Part shown: one piece after another, positions 1-7,794 of the stretch
Position numbering within the stretch: the stretch's first letter is position 1
Layout of the letters: every line of letters starts with the position of its first letter
From: Bog-1181 sp964565765
GTDB taxonomy: Bacteria > Oederibacteriota > PGYV01 > Palsa-1178
Direction: 5' to 3'
Length of the DNA: 45,925 nt
Assembly (NCBI GenBank): GCA_964565765.1
Contig: CAZMGF010000017.1
Location: 1 to 45,925, forward strand
Position numbers and translations under genes: made by a program
Notes under the pieces: generated by a model
The model's database searches: none
What the model saw: the letters and a program-made list of their open reading frames with translations, nothing else
What the model was told of the DNA's origin: nothing

Positions 1-145
1 CGGTTTGCGGTGTGTAGTAAGACCGCTCCAAAGCATGCAGGGTGGTAGATAACATAAAATTTGAAAGGGTCCTTCTGTCATTTTTAGCCCCCTTTAATAT
101 TGCCTGATAATCCTCATCCGACATCCTGACCGTCAGTGTCTTCAT
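1..145 (-). CDS. Ribbon-helix-helix (CopG/DUF1778-like) antitoxin, partial
   Basis: The first 48 codons of a minus-strand gene are visible, beginning with ATG at 145 and running off the left edge. The protein starts MKTLTVRMSDEDYQAIL, an N-terminal beta strand of alternating residues followed by a helix, and then has a second helix around DRRTLSNFMLSTTLHALE. This is the usual strand-helix-helix layout of small RHH DNA-binding proteins, most often antitoxins of type II toxin-antitoxin pairs. A strong ribosome binding site (GAGGAGG) lies about 6 bases before the ATG, and a good sigma-70-type promoter lies upstream. RHH antitoxins normally bind their own promoter as dimers of dimers, and three near-identical 10-base repeats sit in the leader. 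A partner toxin, if present, would lie to the left of the window. The family call is fairly safe; the antitoxin role is inferred. Confidence 0.72.
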   Translation of the reverse strand, partial: MKTLTVRMSDEDYQAILKGAKNDRRTLSNFMLSTTLHALERSYYTPQT

Positions 146-160
146 TTAGCAGCCTCCTCA

Positions 161-215
161 AAAATCATTCAAATATATTCAATTATATTCTATAATATTA
201 TTTTGTGGTTGTCAA
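161..215 (-). promoter_or_regulatory. Promoter and candidate operator of the RHH gene
   Basis: On the minus strand there is a -35 TTGACA at 215-210 and a -10 TAGAAT at 192-187, separated by 17 bases. Overlapping and following the -10 are three tandem 10-base units (181-190, 171-180 and 161-170) that all end in ATTC as read on the plus strand; the first two differ at one position. One-helical-turn spacing of repeats is what RHH repressors commonly bind, so this is a plausible autoregulatory operator. Confidence 0.6.
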
Positions 216-468
216 GTTAACACAGAAAGATCCCGGCTCCCCGTTAAAATTATACTGATTTGGATTTTAATTTAACAGCTTTGTTGTTTTTTAACATTGT
301 GAGGTTATTGTTTTTCTTGATTTTTTTCTACAATTTCCAACAGAGCCGATATATGGATAGTCTCAATAATACGTTTTCGTCCATATCTTTAGCCGCAGCA
401 ATCCATTTTCACAAATGCTTCAACGGGCACGGGCAGCGGCTCTACATAAACAAAAAAATTGAAATTAA
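216..468. other. Gene-free stretch downstream of aroE
   Basis: No convincing coding region is seen. An open frame covers part of it on the plus strand, but it runs on antisense through aroE and has no good ribosome binding site. Nested inverted repeats are present: AGAGCCG at 342-348 pairs with CGGCTCT at 437-443, and inside them GATATATGGA at 348-357 is nearly complementary to TCCATATC at 380-387. This could be a structured 3' untranslated region or a small RNA, but nothing more specific is visible. Confidence 0.3.
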
Positions 469-1305
469 TTATTTTCCTGCGTTGTATTTATCCACTGCCT
501 TTTTGACCATTTCGTACGGCGGTTTTTTGCCTGTCCAGAGCTTGAAGGCTTCTATCCCCTGGAATATCAGCATGTCCAGCCCGTTTATTATCTTCGCCCC
601 TTTTTTCTCCGCGTTCTTCAGGAATGCGGTTTTGGCCGGGTTGTATATGAGGTCAAAAACAACCGCCCCTTTTTTTAACTTTTCTATATCATACGGCGCC
701 TCATTACCGTGCATTCCAACTGATGTGCAATTAATGATAAAATCCGCCGACACTATTGCCAAATCCTTTTCAGTTGTCTTTTTAATATTCCCGGTAATCA
801 CGTTTTTAAGTTTCAGCTGTTTTATTAACCTCTGCGTCATTGGCATGTCTATGTTATAAATGCGGAATTCTTCGGGCTTAAAAGTATTAAGCGCGTACGC
901 TACGGCGTGGGCCGCGCCTCCCGCCCCGAACATTACTATTTTTTTATCCTTCAGATTTACCCTGCTTTTTTTCAGCGACTGCAGAAAACCGAGATAGTCG
1001 GTGTTATAACCCTTCAACTTTCCCTTTTTATTCACAACAGTATTCACCGCGCCGATTGTCGCCGCCGCCCTGTCAATGGAGTCAAGGAACTGCATGACAT
1101 GGTGCTTGTGCGGAATAGTAACGTTAATGCCTTTGATACCGTTGGTTTTCATGCTTTCAATAAAGCCGCCGACCTTATCGGCCTCCATCTCGAAAACGCC
1201 GTATTCCCAGTCCATTTTAAATTTTTTAAAGGAATTATTATGCATTGCCGGCGACATTGTATGTGAAAGCGGAAACCCTATTATTCCTGTTATATTTTTT
1301 GCCAT
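469..1305 (-). CDS. aroE: Shikimate dehydrogenase (NADP+)
   Basis: AroE reduces 3-dehydroshikimate to shikimate with NADPH in the cytoplasm, step four of chorismate and aromatic amino acid synthesis. The 278-residue length is normal. The N-terminal substrate domain has GFPLSHTMSPAMHN and NVTIPHK, the latter holding the catalytic lysine. The NADP-binding fold has the glycine-rich GAGGAAHAV. NTDYLGF carries the conserved Asp, followed by INCTSVGM and the C-terminal GLDMLIFQG. The ATG at 1305 is preceded by AAAGGAG. It is the last gene of the minus-strand run rsmE-pmbA-aroE, 21 bases after pmbA, so it is probably co-transcribed with them. No oddities are seen. Confidence 0.96.
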   Translation of the reverse strand: MAKNITGIIGFPLSHTMSPAMHNNSFKKFKMDWEYGVFEMEADKVGGFIESMKTNGIKGINVTIPHKHHVMQFLDSIDRAAATIGAVNTVVNKKGKLKGYNTDYLGFLQSLKKSRVNLKDKKIVMFGAGGAAHAVAYALNTFKPEEFRIYNIDMPMTQRLIKQLKLKNVITGNIKKTTEKDLAIVSADFIINCTSVGMHGNEAPYDIEKLKKGAVVFDLIYNPAKTAFLKNAEKKGAKIINGLDMLIFQGIEAFKLWTGKKPPYEMVKKAVDKYNAGK

Positions 1306-1326
1306 TATTCTCTTCTCCTTTGAAAT

Positions 1327-2649
1327 CTACCTGCCGGCCACTGTAATGCCGGTGGCTATGACCGTTGGCGATCCGAAATTCATATAAAATTTCAGGTCAT
1401 CGCAAACCGCCGTTATTTTTTTCAAAAAGTCCTTGATATTGCCGGTAATGAGGACTTCTTTTACCGCCCCTTTTTTTTCTCCGTTTTCAAATATCCAGCC
1501 GTTCATTCCCAGGGAAAAATTTCCGGAAACAGTATCCGTCATGTGCAGCCCCATCATTGAATTGATAAATATTCCTTTTTGCTTTTTTAAAATATTTCCT
1601 GTATTTTCCTTTCCCGGCTCAAAATAAAAATTTGAAACCCCGGGCTCCGGCAGCGCTTTGAACGAGCTCCTTATTGAATTTCCAGAAGACGCTTTTTTAT
1701 AAAAGGCCGCTTCTTTCATATCATAAAGGAATCCTTTAAACCTGCCCGCGTCGATTAATTTTTTCTTTGTCCCCTCAAATCCTTCCCCGTCCGCCGGGTA
1801 ACTGCCAGCGCCGTAATCCATGCACGGGTCGTCAACAAGGGTAACATGCCCGGAAGCGATTTCATCACCTTCAGCGGCGCCTGCGAGCAGTGTCTTGCCT
1901 TTTCGAAGGTTGGCGGCTGAAAACATCGGTGAAATAACCTGAAGAAATTCCACAGCTGCGTATGGGGGAATTATGAGCGTGTATTCCCCGGTTGGAACCT
2001 GCCCTCCTGTTAAAAGCGAAGCCGCGCGCAAACCCGCCTGCTTTCCAAGCTCCGCCGGATCAACGCCCTGCCACAGAGCGCTTCCTTCCATAACATCAGC
2101 TGCCTCATCATGAACTCCGTCCGAGGCTATTGCGGAAGTAAAGGCGTATGAATATGTCTTCTCGTAATCATACTGCGCCCCTGAAGTATTAAAATATGAG
2201 GTGCTTGATAGTATATCAACACACGTGGTATCGCGGACAAATTTTACTTTGGGCGAAGCTGCCTTTGCCGCGGCTTCGATTTCAAGTGCGCGCGCCTTCT
2301 TTTTTTCAAGCGTTACGCTTTCAAAAACCGGATCATTCATTTTAATCCCGCCTGAATTCTTCAGCGGCTTAAAATCAAGGCCGCTATACCCGTCCACAAA
2401 CATCGTGTCCCGCGCCTTTTCGATTATTTTCACCGCTTCTTCGGGGTCCGGCGATGTTGTCCAGGCAAAACCCATCCTGCCGTCCTTAAACACCCTGACA
2501 GCCGCGCCGAATGAATCCGACTCCTGCACTTTCTCAATGGCTCCGTCGTTTGCGCCGATTTCGCTGCGGACCGAGCGCTCCAGATAAATATCGGCAGTAA
2601 GCCCGGCAGACTCTATTTTTGATTTAAGCTTTTCTATAAATTTTTCCAC
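1327..2649 (-). CDS. pmbA: TldD/PmbA-family metalloprotease, PmbA type
   Basis: The 440-residue protein matches the PmbA half of the TldD/PmbA family across its length, including an N-terminal region with SFGAAVRVFKDGRMGFAWT, a middle part with GASLLTGG-like sequence, and the C-terminal SPTVIATGITVAGR. In Escherichia coli TldD and PmbA form a zinc-dependent heterodimeric protease that trims unfolded or modified peptides. The zinc ligands lie in TldD, so PmbA is expected to be the partner subunit. No tldD is present in the window. The start is a GTG at 2649 with AAGGAGAAGCAA before it, and the gene overlaps the end of rsmE by 16 bases, which suggests translational coupling. The family is confident; the physiological substrate is unknown. 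Confidence 0.9.
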   Translation of the reverse strand: MEKFIEKLKSKIESAGLTADIYLERSVRSEIGANDGAIEKVQESDSFGAAVRVFKDGRMGFAWTTSPDPEEAVKIIEKARDTMFVDGYSGLDFKPLKNSGGIKMNDPVFESVTLEKKKARALEIEAAAKAASPKVKFVRDTTCVDILSSTSYFNTSGAQYDYEKTYSYAFTSAIASDGVHDEAADVMEGSALWQGVDPAELGKQAGLRAASLLTGGQVPTGEYTLIIPPYAAVEFLQVISPMFSAANLRKGKTLLAGAAEGDEIASGHVTLVDDPCMDYGAGSYPADGEGFEGTKKKLIDAGRFKGFLYDMKEAAFYKKASSGNSIRSSFKALPEPGVSNFYFEPGKENTGNILKKQKGIFINSMMGLHMTDTVSGNFSLGMNGWIFENGEKKGAVKEVLITGNIKDFLKKITAVCDDLKFYMNFGSPTVIATGITVAGR

Positions 2650-3383
2650 TTGCTTCTCCTTAATGCCTGCGAGAGCACAGTAGCCGCCGCAATTGAGGCG
2701 GTCTCGGCGCGCAGGATTGTGTCGCCTATAGAAACAGGCTTAAAACCTTTACCGGTTATTATATCAGCTTCGCTCTCTTCAAAACCGCCCTCGGGGCCTA
2801 TTATAAAGGAGGCGTTGTCTCCCGGTTTTAATTTTACGGCTTCATCTATAAGATAAACCCCGTCTGCTTTTTCAAATATGAAAAAATTTGCCCCGCCTTC
2901 GCAAGGATTTATCCCGTCCACGCCTGACAGGGCGGGCTGAAGCACCGGTGTTGTCATCCTTCCGCTTTGCTTGACCGCGGAATAAATTATTGTTTCCCAT
3001 CTTTTTTCTTTTTTCGCCTCGTCCTTTATTTTTACAACGCTCCGTTTTGCCGTAACAGGAACAATAACATCCACCCCTGTCTCAGTAAGTTTTTCCAGGG
3101 TGAATTCAAAATTTTCTTTTTTTATCAGGGATATACAGGCTGTAATAATCGACTTCTTGCCTTCACGTTCTTTTATTTTGTCACCAGTAATTACCGTCAT
3201 TATATTATTTTTTTGGTCAATGGCCGCGACGCTCGCCATAAATTCGCCGTGCTCATTATTAAAAACTATTACTTCCCCGCCTTCTTTGAGCCTTAAAACA
3301 TTTTTGGCGTGGTTATAATCACTGCCTGTTATTTCGGCGCGTCCTTCAGATATTTTATTTACGAAAAATCTGTGAAGTGACAT
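2634..3383 (-). CDS. rsmE: 16S rRNA (uracil1498-N3)-methyltransferase
   Basis: RsmE methylates N3 of U1498 in 16S rRNA of the assembled small subunit using SAM. The 249-residue protein has the PUA-like N-terminal domain (HRFFVN, then NHAKNVLRLKEGG) and the C-terminal SPOUT knot with IIGPEGGFEESEADII and GDTILRAETASIAA, the two segments that form the SAM-binding trefoil knot. The ATG at 3383 follows GGAGCCGCAAAA. The gene lies 27 bases downstream of a lipoprotein gene and overlaps pmbA, so it is likely read as part of one minus-strand transcript. Length and motifs are typical. Confidence 0.95.
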   Translation of the reverse strand: MSLHRFFVNKISEGRAEITGSDYNHAKNVLRLKEGGEVIVFNNEHGEFMASVAAIDQKNNIMTVITGDKIKEREGKKSIITACISLIKKENFEFTLEKLTETGVDVIVPVTAKRSVVKIKDEAKKEKRWETIIYSAVKQSGRMTTPVLQPALSGVDGINPCEGGANFFIFEKADGVYLIDEAVKLKPGDNASFIIGPEGGFEESEADIITGKGFKPVSIGDTILRAETASIAAATVLSQALRRSKWKNL

Positions 3384-3410
3384 TTTTGCGGCTCCTGATT
3401 CCCGGTCTTT

Positions 3411-4310
3411 TTAAGGCTGAAACATTTTTATTGTATTGGCAGTGCCTACAAGTATGGTGCCGTCAGGAAGGGCGTCGCAGGGTCCGGGCTGGTCAACTTT
3501 TCCGCTCCCCTGGCCGTAATTTGCCATAAGCTGAGCTTCTGTAAGGGAAGGATAGTTTATTTTGTGCAGCCCGCCGTTACTGGGTATATAAATATAATTT
3601 CCGGATATGGCAAATCCTATTATATTGAAAGAATATTGAAAAGCGGAAACGAATGCTCCGGATTGCGTATAGACCATGATATCATTAGTTGATGAATCCG
3701 CTATGACAACATCTCCGGTCTGGTCCGTTTTAATGTCGGATATCGTGGCTGAAGCAGAAACGGCCCACGTAACCCCTGTCATGGCATTTGCTGTAGGAGT
3801 GGTGTCGAATTGATATACATTTTTACTGTCTGTAAGATAAATATATTGGCCAAATGCAGCGCATTTGTTCAGGGCAATGGAAGCATAAAGAGGCGGCTGC
3901 GTCACTGTTGTGCTTGTCACATATGTGGGATCGAAGCGTTTTAAATTATTATATGTTATATTCTTGTCAACAACGTAAAAATAGGGTGCGACGGCGCATA
4001 TCCCGCTGGGTGCCTGAAATTCCGGGATTGGTGTAGGGGTGGGATATGGGGCAGTTCTGTTAAACAGCGTGAAATCCAGATTTCCGTTCTCGTGATATTT
4101 ATAAACCATATTTGCCACGGAATCAGTGCACCATATTATATCAGGGGCCTGCGCCTTTATATCTGAAAGCGATGTGAAGTTTCCAACTGACCCGGTATAA
4201 TGCAGCCCCTCATAATTGCCTGATTTCGGGTCCGTAGGATTGACTCTGTTTAAAGCCGAGCATCCGGCGATAAAGAGCAGGACAAACGCGGGAATGACAA
4301 ATTTTTTCAT
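3411..4310 (-). CDS. Lipoprotein with propeller-like repeats, unknown function (copy B)
   Basis: The 299-residue protein has a short hydrophobic leader ending in the lipobox LFIAGC, so it should be lipidated at Cys16 and exported. The mature start NRVNPTDPKSGNYEGLHYTGSVG closely resembles that of the gene at 5179-6075 (NPYDP...YKGVTYKGDI), showing that the two are paralogues. The rest contains repeated short beta-strand units such as DIIWCTDSVANMVYKY, YFYVVDKN and YIYIPSNGGLHKI. These recall NHL or PQQ-type beta-propeller blades, though no catalytic motif is visible. It follows its TPR-DUF5683 neighbour by three bases, so the two are almost certainly co-expressed and may act together at the envelope. 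Function is not known. Confidence 0.8.
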   Translation of the reverse strand: MKKFVIPAFVLLFIAGCSALNRVNPTDPKSGNYEGLHYTGSVGNFTSLSDIKAQAPDIIWCTDSVANMVYKYHENGNLDFTLFNRTAPYPTPTPIPEFQAPSGICAVAPYFYVVDKNITYNNLKRFDPTYVTSTTVTQPPLYASIALNKCAAFGQYIYLTDSKNVYQFDTTPTANAMTGVTWAVSASATISDIKTDQTGDVVIADSSTNDIMVYTQSGAFVSAFQYSFNIIGFAISGNYIYIPSNGGLHKINYPSLTEAQLMANYGQGSGKVDQPGPCDALPDGTILVGTANTIKMFQP

Positions 4311-4313
4311 TTT

Positions 4314-5177
4314 TCACCAGCTTGTTGACGCGGTAAGATAAACCGCGTTTTCTTTTATATTAAGGGAGAGCCCGCGCGCCTCGTCGCAGTTATAATTGGC
4401 GCCGGCGTCATAAACATTTGCCACGTAAACAACGCCTGTAATAATCCCCCATATAAGCGTTAAGTTCCAGGCGTCCTGCGCCTCCTGAAAGGCAATCTCC
4501 TGATTTTCATTCGCCACCACATATTTGGAGTATTTTGACCTCTCATCAGCGGCGTTATAAAATGTCATCCCGAGCGCGCCTAAGAAAGCGCCGCCATAAA
4601 GCGTCCCTTTGGCGTACTGCTGGTTATAAAACTGGCCGAACCCGGGGAGAACAATGGAACGCCAAAGGGGGTCGAACATTTCCTTTTTTTCAAGGTTCTT
4701 TTTTGAGTTCCCTATTATTGTTTTGTAATATTCCATAAAATCAAGGGCGTCCCTGTCTTTCGGGGCCTTTTTTAACACCATCTGAAAAGCGTAATAGGCG
4801 TAATTGTGTTTTTTCAGCTGATAGTAGCAGAACGCTGTTTTTTTCCACGCTTTTACATTGCCCGGGTCTATCTTTGTTATATAGTAATAATACTTCAGGG
4901 CAAACGCGAAATTATTTATTTTAAAGTACTTATCGCCTTCGGCCATCAGCGCTTCGCTTTTTGTTATTGGTTTTTGCGCAGGGGTTATCTCTTTTATAAG
5001 CGCGTCAGCCGCGCCCGGGCTTGCCGACGCCTGGTTTTCCTGCGGCGGCATGCCTGCCGGCTTTGAAATATTAACGACGGAATGAGGGCTGTTAAAATCC
5101 TGGTCCGGCCCTGTATCCCCGAAAAGCAACGGCGCCGATAAAACGATTAAACTAAAAATCAAAAAACTTTTTCCCAT
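4314..5177 (-). CDS. Exported TPR protein with DUF5683-like C-terminal domain (copy B)
   Basis: The 287-residue protein begins with a signal peptide (SFLIFSLIVLSAPLLFG). A low-complexity region follows, then about three TPR helices at residues 75-155 (KYFKINNFAFALKYYYYITK, GNVKAWKKTAFCYYQLKKHN, NYAYYAFQMVLKKAPKD). The C-terminal part has PLWRSIVLPGFGQFYNQ with two hydrophobic segments, the signature of DUF5683 membrane proteins. TPR units usually bind peptides, so an envelope scaffold role is possible. It is a paralogue of the gene at 6080-6829, and both are followed directly by paralogous lipoproteins. The ATG at 5177 has GGGGAAT before it. Confidence 0.8.
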   Translation of the reverse strand: MGKSFLIFSLIVLSAPLLFGDTGPDQDFNSPHSVVNISKPAGMPPQENQASASPGAADALIKEITPAQKPITKSEALMAEGDKYFKINNFAFALKYYYYITKIDPGNVKAWKKTAFCYYQLKKHNYAYYAFQMVLKKAPKDRDALDFMEYYKTIIGNSKKNLEKKEMFDPLWRSIVLPGFGQFYNQQYAKGTLYGGAFLGALGMTFYNAADERSKYSKYVVANENQEIAFQEAQDAWNLTLIWGIITGVVYVANVYDAGANYNCDEARGLSLNIKENAVYLTASTSW

Positions 5178-5178
5178 T

Positions 5179-6075
5179 TTATTCCCCGAAACGTTTTATA
5201 GTCTGGCCGTCAAGAAGGTATGTGTCGCCTGTGGTCTGGTCGCAGGCGATCAGCTCCCCGTTAAATACCATTCCCGGGCCGACCCCGAAGTTACCCCATT
5301 TTAAACTTAATACCATGTTTTCGTCAACATTATAAACTGCCCCGGAAGCGATTAATTCCAGAAGCCCGCCGTTTACAGAAGCGTCATATATATTATCCTG
5401 CATATCATATAGACCGTCCTGGCTGAGGTTCGGGGTAAATTCCACTATCTGATTTTTGGAGGCGTCATTGACTACATAAATATGGTTTGCGGATTTAAAT
5501 ATCCTGCCCGGCGTAAAAGGGCCGTAAGCCGTAAAGCTGAGATTAACAGAATCAATGAACGCTCCTGTTGTTGAATATTCGAATATCTGTTTGTCAATAT
5601 TACTTGACACATATATGTGGTTGCTCAGATACGTTATTGAAAGTTTGTCAACGGTCGTGGTAACATTTGTCATTGTCCAGGATGACATGGCGTCCGTTGT
5701 CGGGGTTATAACCTGCATGATATTTTTATTATCAACGGCGTAAATGTCACCCGAGTCGTCCGCGCATATATCCTGGATATACCTGAAATGGCCCGGTGTG
5801 TCGCCGGTCGAGCCCACATAATCAGTTATTGTCCCTTCAAGCCTCATAACGCAGTACCCGCTTGCGGCGCTATAGCCGGCAAGGCACAGTCCGGTGGTGC
5901 CGTATATCATGGCTGTAATTGAAGTTCCGGCGGGATAGTTTATGTCCCCTTTGTACGTGACTCCTTTATAAGCGCTCCCGTCTGGATCATACGGGTTGTT
6001 CCTTTTCAGGCCGGAACATGCGGTCAATACGACAACCGCCAGCACGCATATGATGTACAGTAAATTTTTTTTCAT
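5179..6075 (-). CDS. Lipoprotein with propeller-like repeats, unknown function (copy A)
   Basis: The start chosen is the ATG at 6075 rather than an in-frame TTG five codons upstream, because it gives a clean lipoprotein signal: a Lys-Lys-Asn start, a hydrophobic stretch, and VVVLTACS with the lipid-accepting Cys. The mature protein of about 280 residues opens with GLKRNNPYDPDGSAYKG and continues with beta-rich repeats such as GDIYAVDNKNIMQV, NHIYVSSNIDKQIFEY and NHIYVVNDASKNQIVEFT, consistent with an NHL-like propeller. It is a paralogue of the gene at 3411-4310. It begins 4 bases after the stop of the upstream TPR gene and ends 1 base before the next gene's start codon, so translation is probably coupled. 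Function is unknown. Confidence 0.8.
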   Translation of the reverse strand: MKKNLLYIICVLAVVVLTACSGLKRNNPYDPDGSAYKGVTYKGDINYPAGTSITAMIYGTTGLCLAGYSAASGYCVMRLEGTITDYVGSTGDTPGHFRYIQDICADDSGDIYAVDNKNIMQVITPTTDAMSSWTMTNVTTTVDKLSITYLSNHIYVSSNIDKQIFEYSTTGAFIDSVNLSFTAYGPFTPGRIFKSANHIYVVNDASKNQIVEFTPNLSQDGLYDMQDNIYDASVNGGLLELIASGAVYNVDENMVLSLKWGNFGVGPGMVFNGELIACDQTTGDTYLLDGQTIKRFGE

Positions 6076-6079
6076 GGCT

Positions 6080-6829
6080 TTAAAATTCAACCCGCGCGAT
6101 GTTCCACGCTACGGTTATCCCCCTGTCATATTTTATTTCCACTGCTTTCAAAGCGGAGGAAGGTTTCCCGTCGCTGCCGCTGATGTACGCGTCAAGCACA
6201 GATATGGACCATATGCCGACCGCGACCGCTGCCGGTACTATTATTTTTGACTGGGCATCCTGGGCCGCCTTGTATTTGTCCGCGTAATCGTAATTGGTGT
6301 TATTGTATGCCGCCACCGCGTCATTTTCGTCCAGGGTGTATTTTATAAGGGCGGCGATGCTCGCTATAAAACCAAGCGAATAAATATACCCCTTGGCAAT
6401 TTCTCCGTTATAAAATTGCCCCATTCCGGGCAGGCAGGCCGAACGCCACATAAGATCTCCTTTTGACTTTGGCGTATTCAGGGCGGCCGCGTTTTTTCTC
6501 GACCCCGGCGACATTATATCATAATATTTTTTTGCGGTGGGTTCGCCGGGCTTCAGGGAAAGGACATAGGAAAATATCAGCCTGGCGTTCCTGTATTTTG
6601 CCATTGAATAATAACAGATGCCGAGCCCGAGCCATGCCTGCCAGAATTTCCTGTCTTTTTTTATCGCAGCGTTATAATACATAAGGGCGTTATTGAAATC
6701 CTTTTTTTTATGGTAAGAAACACCTGTGGAGTAATACTTGACCGCCTGCTGGTTGTCTGAAAGGCCGCCATATATAATTGAGGCAAAAAAGGCGATCAAT
6801 AAGAAAGTTATAAATAGTGGCTTTTTCAC
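6080..6829 (-). CDS. Exported TPR protein with DUF5683-like C-terminal domain (copy A)
   Basis: The 249-residue protein has a signal peptide (PLFITFLLIAFFASIIYG) and about two to three TPR units between residues 28 and 110 (KYYSTGVSYHKKKDFNNAL, KFWQAWLGLGICYYSMAKYR). The DUF5683-like segment LMWRSACLPGMGQFYNGE is followed by two hydrophobic stretches. It is closely similar in plan to the gene at 4314-5177, and both share the motif WRS-x3-PG-x-GQFYN. The start is a GTG at 6829 preceded by GAGGCGG. It leads a tight four-gene cluster of two repeated pairs. About 150 bases of AT-rich DNA separate it from the upstream gene, so it may have its own promoter, but none is clear. Confidence 0.8.
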   Translation of the reverse strand: MKKPLFITFLLIAFFASIIYGGLSDNQQAVKYYSTGVSYHKKKDFNNALMYYNAAIKKDRKFWQAWLGLGICYYSMAKYRNARLIFSYVLSLKPGEPTAKKYYDIMSPGSRKNAAALNTPKSKGDLMWRSACLPGMGQFYNGEIAKGYIYSLGFIASIAALIKYTLDENDAVAAYNNTNYDYADKYKAAQDAQSKIIVPAAVAVGIWSISVLDAYISGSDGKPSSALKAVEIKYDRGITVAWNIARVEF

Positions 6830-6977
6830 TGCTTACCGCCTCTTTCTTTCAAAATTTCCCTGCTACCTTAAATTTACCAAAAAAACTCCAAAAAATAAAG
6901 GTTTTTTTTCGTTTTTCGTAAATAGCCTTTATTTTACAGCTATTTTACTTGGCGGTATTATTGTTTTACTTTTGAAA

Positions 6978-7427
6978 TTACTTTTTTTTCCTGAGTAGTA
7001 TGAAGAAAATCACAACGAACCCTATTGCCATAAAAAGCAGGGCAACAAGGTTCAATCCGTGGCTCTTCACCATTATAAGGTATATCAGCGCGGCAAGAAG
7101 TATGAGCACCTGGACCACCAGCCTGCCGGTCACGCTTGAAAAGGCCTGCTGAATGGCCTGCATCCTGCGCACAACGGGCGGAAGGTCCCTGTCTGAGTTT
7201 ATTTTATTCATTCTGTATGAAACACGCTCTCGGAACGTTTTCGGGATATATGAAGCGAACCTTTCGTTTGCTTTGCGTGTTTCGGTCACTTCCTGCCATA
7301 GCAGCAGCTCCCGTTTGCATATTTCGCAGGTTTCAATATGTTCGGCCATTTCCCGTTCAACTGCTTTGTCAATTATCATGTCCTCGGCGTACTCTTTAAG
7401 TTTTGCCCTTGTTTGCTTGTGGTCCAT
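6978..7427 (-). CDS. zf-HC2-like membrane protein (anti-sigma-factor type)
   Basis: The 149-residue protein has an N-terminal zinc-binding segment with His30-x3-Cys34-x2-Cys37 (EHIETCEICKREL). This is the core of the zf-HC2 / ZAS anti-sigma domain, except that the usual first cysteine is replaced by His3. Two hydrophobic segments near residues 103-145 (VVQVLILLAALIYLIMV and LVALLFMAIGFVVIFFILL) anchor it in the inner membrane, and a basic tail ends in RKKK. Such proteins usually hold an ECF sigma factor at the membrane, yet no sigma gene is found next to it or elsewhere in the window. It lies 4 bases after a small cysteine-containing protein and belongs to the transcript starting at the HD-GYP-like gene. 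Role inferred. Confidence 0.72.
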   Translation of the reverse strand: MDHKQTRAKLKEYAEDMIIDKAVEREMAEHIETCEICKRELLLWQEVTETRKANERFASYIPKTFRERVSYRMNKINSDRDLPPVVRRMQAIQQAFSSVTGRLVVQVLILLAALIYLIMVKSHGLNLVALLFMAIGFVVIFFILLRKKK

Positions 7428-7431
7428 ATAT

Positions 7432-7794
7432 TTATCCTTCCCCCTGAGCGCCTTCGAGCCGTATAATGAGTTTTTTTACCTCTTTTTTTTCTATATTGAA
7501 CCTTCTGATATACGACCTGTCTTTTTCAATGCGCCCGACAAAATTTTTCAGCTCTTTTTCATTTACCTTAAGGCGCTTTATATAATATATGAATTCGGGC
7601 ATATTTGAAAATACATATTCAAGCTTTAAGGACCTGTTAAAAAAATCCTCCCTGCCCTTAAGGCTGCACGGGGTTTTGTCGCAGACGATCTGAAAGCTGG
7701 ATGCTGTTTTTTTATCCTTTTCAAAATGCCAGCGGACAAGCGCGTCAATTGAGCGTGTCTTTTTTTTGCAGATATCGCAGTCGAAAGGCTTCAT
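7432..7794 (-). CDS. Small protein with N-terminal Cys cluster, unknown
   Basis: This 120-residue protein is not recognised. It starts MKPFDCDICKKK, with a CxxC pair at residues 6 and 9, and has further cysteines in VCDKTPCSLKG, so a four-cysteine zinc site is plausible. The second half is strongly charged and helical (KVNEKELKNFVGRIEKD, then KKEVKKLIIRLEG). Its start overlaps the stop of the upstream TPR gene by 4 bases (ATGA), and it ends 4 bases before the zf-HC2 gene, so all three are translated together. A role as a partner or regulator of the membrane zinc-finger protein is possible but unproven. Confidence 0.65.
   Translation of the reverse strand: MKPFDCDICKKKTRSIDALVRWHFEKDKKTASSFQIVCDKTPCSLKGREDFFNRSLKLEYVFSNMPEFIYYIKRLKVNEKELKNFVGRIEKDRSYIRRFNIEKKEVKKLIIRLEGAQGEG

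Noticed and set aside
260..859. 199-codon plus-strand open frame
   Set aside because: Most of it is antisense to aroE, the protein looks like no family, and there is no ribosome binding site.
6895..6945. Terminator or operator from AAATAAAGG/CCTTTATTT
   Set aside because: The arms are 24 bases apart in AT-rich DNA and lack the features of a terminator; chance pairing is likely.
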